37,577 nucleotides of DNA, taken from the NCBI GenBank assembly GCA_030037435.1, contig JASHRI010000515.1, positions 1 through 37,577 on the forward strand, in the 5' to 3' direction. Origin of the DNA: Candidatus Acidiferrales bacterium (GTDB taxonomy: Bacteria; Acidobacteriota; Terriglobia; Acidiferrales; UBA7541). Below the pieces are notes generated by a model. That model searched no databases. It saw only the letters and a program-made list of their open reading frames with translations, and was not told where the DNA came from. Of the stretch, positions 9,417 through 18,074 are shown piece after piece. Every line of letters starts with the position of its first letter. Position 1 is the first letter of the stretch. A program made the position numbers and the translations under genes.

Positions 9417-12400
9417 GAAGGCAGAAGTGCGCTCGCTCCTTTGCCCGTCTCCAAGGCGTCGGAACGAAGACGTTGCGCGGCATCGTTGTGTTGCTCTGTC
9501 TGGCTTTGGGCTGCGGCGCAGCGATGGCCCGGCCGCAGGACCAAGATCAAACTCAAGATCAGGGTCAGAATCGGAATCGTACCCAAAATCCTGCAGCGAT
9601 GCAGCGGCCCTCCGAACTGGGCAAGGAAAATATGAGTCTCGTGGCGGCTTCTGCCGCAGAAATCAAAGCTGTAGTCGCGACGGATCCGGGGTTGATGGTC
9701 GAACTGAAGCGCTGGGTTGCGAGGGACGCAACCGATCATGGGCAAATCATTGGCGAATCAGATTTGACCGACGACGCAATTTACGGTCGATTGGAATCAG
9801 ACGTGCGGTTTCGCTCTGTCGCCACTTCGCTCTTGCAGCAATACGGATACCTCGTACCGAAGGTGAACCCCGACTCACCTCTCGCTAAGGAGCAAGACCT
9901 GTTGATGCAGGAGCGGGTAAAGTGGATTACCCAAGAGGAGGAGGAGGAGCGAAACCAAGAACGTACCGAGCGACGACAGGAAACGGAGGACCGCGCGAAG
10001 GCTCAGGAATGTGCTGAAGGAATTGGTACTGATTGCCCACAGAAGCCTGGGACTCCAGCGCAGACTGTGGCACAGCCGATGGGAGGGATGGCGCAGCCCA
10101 ATATGCCTGCGGTATTCCCAGGGGAGTCGCCATATCTGATTAACCCGAGCCAGCCAGGTATCCTAGGGTTTCCTGGCGGCACGAATGGCGGTCTGGAGCA
10201 GGCAGAATTACTAAACACAACAGGTGAAGAGAGCGAAGGCGATCTTTTGGACTTGGGACTCAGCGGGTTGGGCGAGTCTGAGGAGCAGCAATCGTCGACC
10301 GGGCTGCCTGGCATGGGTATTGATTCTGCCTCCAGGGACTCGAATTCGCTCAATTCAAGCTCGCTTCTGGGAGGTTTGGAGGAGGAGGAAGCAGACGGAG
10401 GTGGCAATCTACTTGGAGCGTTGCAAGGAGGATCTTCATCGGGTAGCGACTTAGCGACGCTAGGTTCGTTGATGGAGCCTTCGGCCCTCGGCGAAGAGTC
10501 CCAGTTTGGTACAAATGGAACGCTCAGCCCGCTCGAGACGGTTTCGCCAGCTTATCCGCCGGGAACGCCGGTGATTCCGATGCTGTCGTATGGCCGCGGA
10601 GTCCAGCCGGAGGCGAAGGTCGAACCCGCAATGGCGCGGGTGGAGAATCCGTACCGCAACATTCCCTCACTGTATGACATGTACCTACAGGCGCAACCGC
10701 AACCTCCACTTCCCAGACGATTTGGGGGCGACGTATTCGCAAACGGCAGTCGTGATCCCGAACTGATACCCATGGATTTACCGGCGGGCCCGGACTACGT
10801 TGTGGGACCGGGAGATGGCCTGACGATTGATCTTTGGGGTGGCGTGTCTCGCCGCATCACACGAACGGTGGATCGCGAAGGCAGGGTGAGTCTGCCGGAA
10901 GTAGGGCCTGTTCTCGTCAGCGGGAAGAGCCTGGCGGATGTTCAAGAGGCCTTGCAACAGGCAGTGAGGACTCAATTCCGAAACGAATCGGCGGATGTAT
11001 CTTTGGGACGCCTGCGGACAATTCGGGTTTACGAAGTAGGTGACGTTACAAATCCGGGAGCGTACGACATTAGTTCCCTGTCCACACCGCTCAACGCCCT
11101 CTTCGCCGCTGGCGGGCCGACGTCTCGAGGCTCGATGCGAATAGTAAAGCACTATCGTGGCAATCAACTTGTGCAAGAGGTCGACTTATACGATCTGCTC
11201 CTTCATGGAGTGAGAGGTGACGTCCAGCGGTTGCAAAGCGGCGACACAATTTTGGTGCCTCCGGTCGGACCACAGGTCACGGTCGAAGGGATGGTGCGCC
11301 GTCCCGCGATTTATGAATTGAAAGACGAGAAGGATTTGGCGAGTGTCCTTGAACTGGCGGGTGGGCTTTTGCCCACGGCCACGTTGCGACATATCGAAGT
11401 GCAGCGGCTCGTCGAACATGAAAAGCAGACGATGCTCAGCTTGGATATTCCCGATAGCGACAACGAAGCGGAGGTCACCGCGAAGTTAAAAGCGTTCACG
11501 ATTCAAGCGGGCGATCGGATTCGCGTGTTTCCAATCGCGCAGGGCAATCAAGATACGATATATCTTGAAGGCCACGTGGTTCGTCCAGGCCGATATGCAT
11601 ACCATGCCGGTATGCGAGTAACAGACGTTATTTCGTCATTCAAGGATCTTCTGCCCGAACCAGCCACGCAGTACGCGGAGATCGTCCGCCTAAATCCGCC
11701 GGATTTTCATCCAACAGTTGAAGGCTTTAATCTTTCCGATGCGCTCGCGGATCCCTCAAAGGCGCCCACGCTTGAGCCAATGGATACGATCTCGGTTTTC
11801 AGCCGATTTGATTTCGAAAACCCCCCGACTGTCTCAGTCTTAGGCGACGTGCGAGGGCCTGGGACCTACCGCACGTCGGGACAAGTGCATCTGAGCGATG
11901 CCGTGCATTTGGCGGGCGGGCTTGCGCCCGACGCGGAGACGGCCGATGCCCAAGTGTTTCATTACCTACCCGATGGCAAATCGGAAATTCTGAGCGTGGA
12001 CCTCCGTGAGGCATTGGCGGGAGATTCGACGCAGAACATCCTGCTGGCTCCGCGTGATCGAGTTCTAATCCACCGAAGCCCGGACGCCGAGCAACCCGCC
12101 GTTGTATACGTGCAAGGCGACGTGGCAAAGCCGGGACGCTATCCGCTGACGACGAATATGACAGTTGCAGATTTAATCCGCGTGGGCGGTGGGCTGCAGC
12201 CGAGCGCAGACACGAAGGTCGCGGATCTAACGCACTACAACTGGGAAAGCAACGATCAGTTGGGCGGCCAACATGATTCGGTTGAGCTTGCAGCCGCTCT
12301 TGATGGGGACACGAGCGCCAACGTGCAGTTGCACAATGGAGATGTGGTGACGGTCCGGCAGCGGCCCGGCTGGAACGATTTAGGGTCGTCGATCGCTGTA

Positions 12401-13138
12401 AAGGGAGAGGTCGAGCATCCGGGGACTTATGGAATCCGACCCGGGGAACGGCTCAGTTCGATCCTGGAGCGAGCGGGCGGCTTCCAACCGGATGCATACC
12501 CATACGGAGCGGTTTTGCAAAGGGTACAGGTGCGTGACCTGGAAGCAAAGCAACAAGATCAGCTGCTTCTAAGAGTGAAGGACGTGCAGAGGGAATTGGA
12601 ACAATTGCCTGAGGGTGACGCGCAGCAGAAACAAGCAAAGGAAGCTGCTCTTGCTCAATACCAAACCACGCTGACCGAGCTGAGCTCCACACCTCCGGTG
12701 GGCCGCGTGAATATCCGGATTTCGTCGAACATCAAGCGCTGGAGAAACACGCCTGCGGATATCGAAGTCAGGGCGGGAGACACGTTGGTGATCCCCAAGA
12801 GGCCCGACTATGTGGCGGTCAGCGGACAGGTTTTCAATCCGACTGCGGTCGCGTATCGACCTGGAAAGAGCGCGAAGTGGTATTTGAGTCAGTCTGGCGG
12901 CCCAACCACGCTCGCGGACAGAAAGGATATTTTCGTGATCCGCGCGGACGGATCCGTAGTAAGCGCGAAAAAGAGCCTCTTCGGAGGGGAATCGCTGAGC
13001 GCGACTCTCGAACCAGGCGACACAGTTGTTGTGCCGGAAAAGGCTGTCGGAGGCGGGAAGAACTGGCAGAGTTTGTTCACAAGCGCCGAGGTCGCGTCGT
13101 CGATCGCGGAAGCTGTGGTTATCACGCTGCATTACTGA
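9413..13138 (+). CDS. Wza-like polysaccharide export protein with multiple SLBB repeats
   Basis: 1241 aa; PDYVVGPGDGLTIDLWGGVSRRITRTVDREGRVSLPEVGPV (poly_export) followed by about seven SLBB-like repeats (e.g. VSVLGDVRGPGTY, VYVQGDVAKPGRY, IAVKGEVEHPGTY). Confidence 0.93.
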   Translation: MRRQKCARSFARLQGVGTKTLRGIVVLLCLALGCGAAMARPQDQDQTQDQGQNRNRTQNPAAMQRPSELGKENMSLVAASAAEIKAVVATDPGLMVELKRWVARDATDHGQIIGESDLTDDAIYGRLESDVRFRSVATSLLQQYGYLVPKVNPDSPLAKEQDLLMQERVKWITQEEEEERNQERTERRQETEDRAKAQECAEGIGTDCPQKPGTPAQTVAQPMGGMAQPNMPAVFPGESPYLINPSQPGILGFPGGTNGGLEQAELLNTTGEESEGDLLDLGLSGLGESEEQQSSTGLPGMGIDSASRDSNSLNSSSLLGGLEEEEADGGGNLLGALQGGSSSGSDLATLGSLMEPSALGEESQFGTNGTLSPLETVSPAYPPGTPVIPMLSYGRGVQPEAKVEPAMARVENPYRNIPSLYDMYLQAQPQPPLPRRFGGDVFANGSRDPELIPMDLPAGPDYVVGPGDGLTIDLWGGVSRRITRTVDREGRVSLPEVGPVLVSGKSLADVQEALQQAVRTQFRNESADVSLGRLRTIRVYEVGDVTNPGAYDISSLSTPLNALFAAGGPTSRGSMRIVKHYRGNQLVQEVDLYDLLLHGVRGDVQRLQSGDTILVPPVGPQVTVEGMVRRPAIYELKDEKDLASVLELAGGLLPTATLRHIEVQRLVEHEKQTMLSLDIPDSDNEAEVTAKLKAFTIQAGDRIRVFPIAQGNQDTIYLEGHVVRPGRYAYHAGMRVTDVISSFKDLLPEPATQYAEIVRLNPPDFHPTVEGFNLSDALADPSKAPTLEPMDTISVFSRFDFENPPTVSVLGDVRGPGTYRTSGQVHLSDAVHLAGGLAPDAETADAQVFHYLPDGKSEILSVDLREALAGDSTQNILLAPRDRVLIHRSPDAEQPAVVYVQGDVAKPGRYPLTTNMTVADLIRVGGGLQPSADTKVADLTHYNWESNDQLGGQHDSVELAAALDGDTSANVQLHNGDVVTVRQRPGWNDLGSSIAVKGEVEHPGTYGIRPGERLSSILERAGGFQPDAYPYGAVLQRVQVRDLEAKQQDQLLLRVKDVQRELEQLPEGDAQQKQAKEAALAQYQTTLTELSSTPPVGRVNIRISSNIKRWRNTPADIEVRAGDTLVIPKRPDYVAVSGQVFNPTAVAYRPGKSAKWYLSQSGGPTTLADRKDIFVIRADGSVVSAKKSLFGGESLSATLEPGDTVVVPEKAVGGGKNWQSLFTSAEVASSIAEAVVITLHY

Positions 13139-13150
13139 ACGGACCTGAGG

Positions 13151-15640
13151 ATGACCGGATGGAGGACTGGACTTGTGCTGAGTTGTTGTTTACTTGCGGC
13201 ATTGGAAGCGACCAGCACGGACTGCCGCGCGCAAGATCATCCACAATCTAGCGCAGTTTCTTCCGACCAGAATGTCTCAAAGGGTCAGCAGTCCACGTCG
13301 CAATCGGTTTCTCCGGCGGATGTTTCCCCTCAGGCTCCTGATTCGGCACTCGATTCGACGGACTATGACACTAGCTTAGGCCCTCATTTGCTAAAGAGCA
13401 TTGCCGAGGATCAAAAGGAGATTTGGACGAGCCCCACTCGTCTGCGATTGGTAGACGCGGACTGGCTGCTTCCGTTCGGCATGGCCGTCGGTGGAATGCT
13501 GGCCACTGACACCGAAGTCAGCAAGCATCTCTCGAATTCGCCGAATCGATTGAAATACAGCAACGATTTTTCGAATTACGGGCTTGGAGCGCTCGTGGCT
13601 GCCGATGCCGGATTGTATTTCTGGGGCCGCCTTAAGCATGACGACCACAAGCGCGAAGCGGGTTTTCTGGCTGGCGAGGCGGCAATTAACAGCCTAGCCG
13701 TCACTTATGCGGCGAAGTACGCATTCGGACGCGAGCGACCGCTGCAAGATGATTACCAAGGGAGATTCTGGCAGGGAGACGACTCGTTTCCCTCCGAGCA
13801 TGCGACGGTGGCCTGGTCGGTGGCCGGCGTGCTGGCGCATGAGTATCCCGGTCCGCTGACGTCGCTGCTCGCCTACGGGATGGCGTCGGCAATCGGCATA
13901 TCGCGAGTGGACGCGAAACAGCACTTTCCAACTGACGTTCTCGTGGGTAGCGCAATTGGCTGGTTCGTGGGACAGGAGGTTTATCGGCACCATCACGATC
14001 CCGAGCTCGGCGGCAGCGACTGGCAAACGTACGCAGAATCTCGCGAGGAAAAAACCGGTCGAAGCCCCACAAGCGTTGGATCTCCGTACGTTGAGCTGGA
14101 CAGCTGGATTTATCCAGCCATCGAGAGGCTCGCTGCACTTGGCTACATACGCTCGGAGTACATGGGAATGCGCCCCTGGACTCGCATCGAATGCGCGGAA
14201 CTAATACAAGAAGCGGGAGATGAGATTCGCGAGGATGCATCAATATCTCGAGAGGCGGATCGGCTTTATACCGCTCTTGCAGAGGAATTTGAGGGAGACC
14301 TTGACAAGCTAAGTGGAGGAAACGAGGCAGCGATCAAGCTCGAATCGGTCTACGCAACCACGACCACAATTACTGGCCCACCCCTACATGATAGTGACCA
14401 TTTCGGCCAAACAATCATCAATGATTACGGGCGCCCGTACGAAGAAGGGTTTAACACGTACGACGGGTTTTCCGGTTATGGAACGGCTGGGCGTTTTGTG
14501 ATTTACGTGCGAGGAGAATATCAACAATCGCCCTTTGCGCCGGGATATCCCTTGGCAGCTAGAGAAGCCATTGCTACTGCGGATGACAATCCACTCCAGC
14601 CGGCGACTCCCTTTGAAGCTACGAATCAATTCCGCCTTCTCGACACCTACGTTGCTGGGAATTTCGACGGATGGAATCTTGCTTTCGGCAAACAGAGTCT
14701 TTGGTGGGGGCCCGGTGAAGGAGGGGCGCTGCTGTTCAGTGACAATACTGAGCCGATTTATATGTTTCGCGGCAGCAGAGTTGCTCCCTTTAGCATTCCC
14801 CTTCTCTCGAACGTTCTCGGCCCGTTCAAAATCGACTTTTTTGTGGGGAAGCTTTCCGGCAATGAGTTTCCGCCGCGCCCGGTGATTCATGGGGAGAAAA
14901 TTAGTTTCAAGCCGATCAAGAGCTTGGAGTTTGGTTTTGCTCGCACCGTTGAGTTCGGAGGCGTGGGTCGGGCGATGACGGCCGGCGCAATTTGGAACAG
15001 CTACGTCAGTGTGAAATCTTCGGTGAATTATAGAGCGTCCGCAAACCCCGGAAAGCGGACAAGCGGGTTTGACGTTTCTTATCAGGTTCCGTTCGTCCAC
15101 AACTTCCTGAAGATTTATGCGGACTCACTCGGCGCCGACGATGTCACACCGCTCGCTAATCCTCCTCGAGCCGCATGGGATGCCGGTCTGTATGTGCCTC
15201 GGATACCCAAGATCTCAAAATTGGACCTTCGAGTCGAGGGTGGATACACAGACCCTCCTACTCCTCGAAGCAACAACGGAGAATTTGTTTATTGGGATCT
15301 CTTCTATCACGACCTTTCGACGAACAAGGGCAACATCATTGGCAGTTGGATGGGTAGAGAGGGCAAAGGCGTTCAGGCCTGGACCACATATTGGTTCAAT
15401 TCTCGCAGCAGCTTGCAATTTGGGTACCGCAACGCGAAGGTTGCGAAGGATTTCATTCCATCCGGAGAAACTGTTAATGACGGCTCTGTAAAATTCGACT
15501 GGTGGTTGCACAACGACCTGAACCTGTCGGCTTCAGTACAATATGAGAAATGGCTTGCCCCAATTTTGGCGCCCGGCCCACAAACGAATTGGACTTCGAC
15601 GGTTCAGATTGCTTTTTATCCGCACTCTTGGAGCTGGTAG
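13151..15640 (+). CDS. PAP2 phosphatase / Wzi capsule-assembly fusion protein
   Basis: 829 aa; PAP2 motifs KYAFGRERP, PSEHATVAWSV, SRVDAKQHFPTD; then Wzi-like LDSWIYPAIERLAALGYIRSEYMGMRPWTRIECAELI and a beta-barrel-like C-terminus. Confidence 0.87.
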   Translation: MTGWRTGLVLSCCLLAALEATSTDCRAQDHPQSSAVSSDQNVSKGQQSTSQSVSPADVSPQAPDSALDSTDYDTSLGPHLLKSIAEDQKEIWTSPTRLRLVDADWLLPFGMAVGGMLATDTEVSKHLSNSPNRLKYSNDFSNYGLGALVAADAGLYFWGRLKHDDHKREAGFLAGEAAINSLAVTYAAKYAFGRERPLQDDYQGRFWQGDDSFPSEHATVAWSVAGVLAHEYPGPLTSLLAYGMASAIGISRVDAKQHFPTDVLVGSAIGWFVGQEVYRHHHDPELGGSDWQTYAESREEKTGRSPTSVGSPYVELDSWIYPAIERLAALGYIRSEYMGMRPWTRIECAELIQEAGDEIREDASISREADRLYTALAEEFEGDLDKLSGGNEAAIKLESVYATTTTITGPPLHDSDHFGQTIINDYGRPYEEGFNTYDGFSGYGTAGRFVIYVRGEYQQSPFAPGYPLAAREAIATADDNPLQPATPFEATNQFRLLDTYVAGNFDGWNLAFGKQSLWWGPGEGGALLFSDNTEPIYMFRGSRVAPFSIPLLSNVLGPFKIDFFVGKLSGNEFPPRPVIHGEKISFKPIKSLEFGFARTVEFGGVGRAMTAGAIWNSYVSVKSSVNYRASANPGKRTSGFDVSYQVPFVHNFLKIYADSLGADDVTPLANPPRAAWDAGLYVPRIPKISKLDLRVEGGYTDPPTPRSNNGEFVYWDLFYHDLSTNKGNIIGSWMGREGKGVQAWTTYWFNSRSSLQFGYRNAKVAKDFIPSGETVNDGSVKFDWWLHNDLNLSASVQYEKWLAPILAPGPQTNWTSTVQIAFYPHSWSW

Positions 15641-15660
15641 AGCCATTTTGGCGAAGATGA

Positions 15661-15743
15661 GACCTTTGCGTCGAATGTCCTATGCATAACATCTCAGTGT
15701 GCAAAGGTCGAATGGTCATTATCACGTTCGTGAAAGAACGTGA
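15661..15743 (+). other. intergenic inverted repeats (structured leader or operator) upstream of wzz
   Basis: GACCTTTGC (15661-15669) / GCAAAGGTC (15701-15709) and TCACGTTC (15722-15729) / GAACGTGA (15736-15743), both perfect. Confidence 0.6.
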
Positions 15744-15797
15744 GATAGCGGAAATGCGCATTGTGGCCGAACTTGAAATTAGTTTAGAGAGGCTGCG

Positions 15798-17138
15798 GTG
15801 ACTCCGGAAAACAAATCCTTGGGACCGCACGGGCTTTTCGTCGACAACCTTGAACTTGAGCAAGGCTATGTCGACCCAGCCGAACGACGAGCCGCTCGTG
15901 AAAGGACCGCGGCTAACTTGCAACTCATCTGGGGGCGCCGGCTGTTCTTGTTCAAGGCGTTTATCTGTGGAATGGCCATTGCGATACTTGCAGCGCTCCT
16001 GCTTCCTCCTCGATATGAATCAGTCGCACGATTGATGCCTCCGGACCAACAGCCAGGCCAGGGACTCGCAATGCTATCAGGCCTTGCTGGACAATCTAAC
16101 TCAGATTCGCTCATCGGGTTGGCCAGTAGCGTCTTAGGCCTGAAGACGTCCGGAGATCTTTTTATCGGAGTCTTGGGTAGTCGTACAGTCCAAGACGCCG
16201 TGGTCAACAAGTTCGACCTCCGAAAGGTCTACGGAGAGCGTGACTGGGACGACGCGCGCAAGAAACTGGCTAGTCGCACAGACCTATCGACGGACAGAAA
16301 AAGCGGGATTATCACAATTACGGTAAGCGACCGGAGCCCAAGACGTGCTGCAGCAATGACACAGGAGTATATCGACCAACTGAACCAGGTGATAACGGAG
16401 CAGAACACCTCTGCGGCTCATCGTGAACGCGTATTTCTGGAACAGAGACTGGGTCAGGTAAGGCAAGACCTTGAGGTTGCCGAGACGAACTTCAGCGATT
16501 TCGCGAGCAAGAATGCGGCACTCGACATTCCCGCCCAGGGTAAAGCGACGGTTGCAGCGACAGCGAGCTTAGAGGGTGAGTTGATTGCCGCCCAAACAGA
16601 ATTGCAAGGCTTGAAACAAGTCTATGCAGACAACAATGTGAGAGTGCGATCAACTGAAGCCCGGATCGACGAGCTGCGGCAGCAACTTGAGAAGCTAAGC
16701 GGGCAGATACAATCCACGAACAACGGTGCTGATCAAACGAATAATGTTTCGCTTCCTTCCTTTCAGAAGCTTCCATTGCTAGGGGTCAGTTACGCCGATT
16801 TGCTTAGAAACGCGAAAGTTCAAGAAGTCGTTTTTGAACTGCTTACGCGGGAATACGAAATGGCTAAAGTGGAAGAAGCCAAGGAAACACCTAGTGTTAA
16901 GGTGCTCGATCCTCCGGACATCCCAGAACGTAAGTCTTTTCCCCCGCGGATTCTGATCACGATATCGGGAGGGATTTTCTTTGTCATCCTTGGTGTGGCT
17001 TGGATCGAGAGTTCTGCACGCTGGGATCGCATGGACCCGCAAGATCCCATGAAGTTATTTGCGCGAAAAGTGATTGGAGATGTCGCCCAGCACCTGCCTG
17101 GAGTTTCTACCAACGGCAGCGAGAGACACATGACATGA
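15798..17138 (+). CDS. Wzz/chain-length determinant protein
   Basis: 446 aa; N-terminal TM (LFLFKAFICGMAIAILAALLLPPRYESVARLMPPD), coiled coil, C-terminal PPDIPERKSFPPRILITISGGIFFVILGVAWI; no tyrosine-kinase domain. Confidence 0.9.
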   Translation: MTPENKSLGPHGLFVDNLELEQGYVDPAERRAARERTAANLQLIWGRRLFLFKAFICGMAIAILAALLLPPRYESVARLMPPDQQPGQGLAMLSGLAGQSNSDSLIGLASSVLGLKTSGDLFIGVLGSRTVQDAVVNKFDLRKVYGERDWDDARKKLASRTDLSTDRKSGIITITVSDRSPRRAAAMTQEYIDQLNQVITEQNTSAAHRERVFLEQRLGQVRQDLEVAETNFSDFASKNAALDIPAQGKATVAATASLEGELIAAQTELQGLKQVYADNNVRVRSTEARIDELRQQLEKLSGQIQSTNNGADQTNNVSLPSFQKLPLLGVSYADLLRNAKVQEVVFELLTREYEMAKVEEAKETPSVKVLDPPDIPERKSFPPRILITISGGIFFVILGVAWIESSARWDRMDPQDPMKLFARKVIGDVAQHLPGVSTNGSERHMT

Positions 17139-17198
17139 GTCGTGTTTTTTTTGAAACTCAGCGGGTAATCTGGGGTTAGCCTGGTGAGGTGGCGTTTC

Positions 17199-17304
17199 GC
17201 ACACAGGCTCGCATTGTGCAGTAATCACGAAGGATGCTGATCACCTTCGCGAGGATATAGTCGGTTAAAGACCTGATGGTAAGAAGGTTAGGTCGCATAG
17301 ACCT
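17199..17304 (+). promoter_or_regulatory. candidate structured 5' leader of the NusG-like gene
   Basis: Stems GCACA/TGTGC (17199-17203/17215-17219), CGAAGG/CCTTCG (17228-17233/17244-17249), and alternative pairings of AGGTC (17290-17294) with GACCT at 17270-17274 or 17300-17304. Confidence 0.4.
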
Positions 17305-17360
17305 TGTAAGCGACGGGGCGAAGCTATGGTAGATGGCGGCAACACGGTCAGGGAGGTTGC

Positions 17361-17972
17361 GTGGTAACAGAAGTCAAAACGCGATTAGGGTACGCAGATT
17401 TAGTAGACTCTCTTTCCTGCACGCCAAGGCTTAACCGTCCGGGCGCTTATCTGGAGCCGCACTGGTACGCTGCACGCACGCGTGCTAATCACGAAAGGCT
17501 GGCGTACGAGCGCTTGTTGCAGCGTTCCGTCGATTCCTTTCTTCCGACCTACGCATCGGTACGGCGCTGGAAGGACCGGCATGTGCATTTGCAGATACCG
17601 CTCTTTCCGGGATACTTGTTCGTAAACATAGCACTGGGCGATCGTCTCCGCGTGCTCGAGGTGCCAGGCGTGACGCGTCTGGTTAGTTTTAATGGAAAGC
17701 CGGTCGCACTGAACGAAACTGAAATCGGGGTCTTGCGGCGAGCCTTCGCCGAGGGCACCTCGGCCCAACCTCACCCATACATAGCCGTTGGTCGAAGGGT
17801 TCGTGTGATAAGCGGTCCCTTCCGAGGCGCCGAAGGACTCCTTGTCAAACAAAAGAGCAACTTCAGGGTCATTATCTCCATAGAATTGATCATGCGTTCG
17901 GCGATTATCGAAGTCAGCGCGGCAGATATCGAGCCGGTCGTCTGGTCGCAAACCATGAGCGATGGCACTTGA
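17361..17972 (+). CDS. NusG/RfaH/UpxY-like transcription antitermination protein
   Basis: 203 aa; HWYAARTRANHERLAYERLLQRSVDSFLPTYASVRRWKDR... PLFPGYLFVNI ... VGRRVRVISGPFRGAEGLLVKQK (NGN + KOW). Confidence 0.93.
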   Translation: MVTEVKTRLGYADLVDSLSCTPRLNRPGAYLEPHWYAARTRANHERLAYERLLQRSVDSFLPTYASVRRWKDRHVHLQIPLFPGYLFVNIALGDRLRVLEVPGVTRLVSFNGKPVALNETEIGVLRRAFAEGTSAQPHPYIAVGRRVRVISGPFRGAEGLLVKQKSNFRVIISIELIMRSAIIEVSAADIEPVVWSQTMSDGT

Positions 17973-18074
17973 GACAAATATGGTCTGTCGGATTGGTAAG
18001 GACCGGAGACTGGCCGAACTCTCGCGCATTCTCTAGTGCTGAGAAACGGCAATGGATACTCACGCCTTGCGTGA

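Noticed and set aside
9311-9745. Minus-strand ORFs antisense to the Wza-like gene and similar high-GC shadow ORFs throughout (e.g. 14384-15100, 35752-36624)
   Set aside because: All overlap strong plus-strand genes and are low-complexity or Arg-rich; typical high-GC antisense open frames.
17290-17360. Resemblance of the leader (GGGGCGAAGC...ATGGTAGATGGCGGCAACACGG) to a GEMM/c-di-GMP riboswitch
   Set aside because: The conserved GEMM core pieces are not present in the right order or spacing by eye; only an Rfam scan could revive this.
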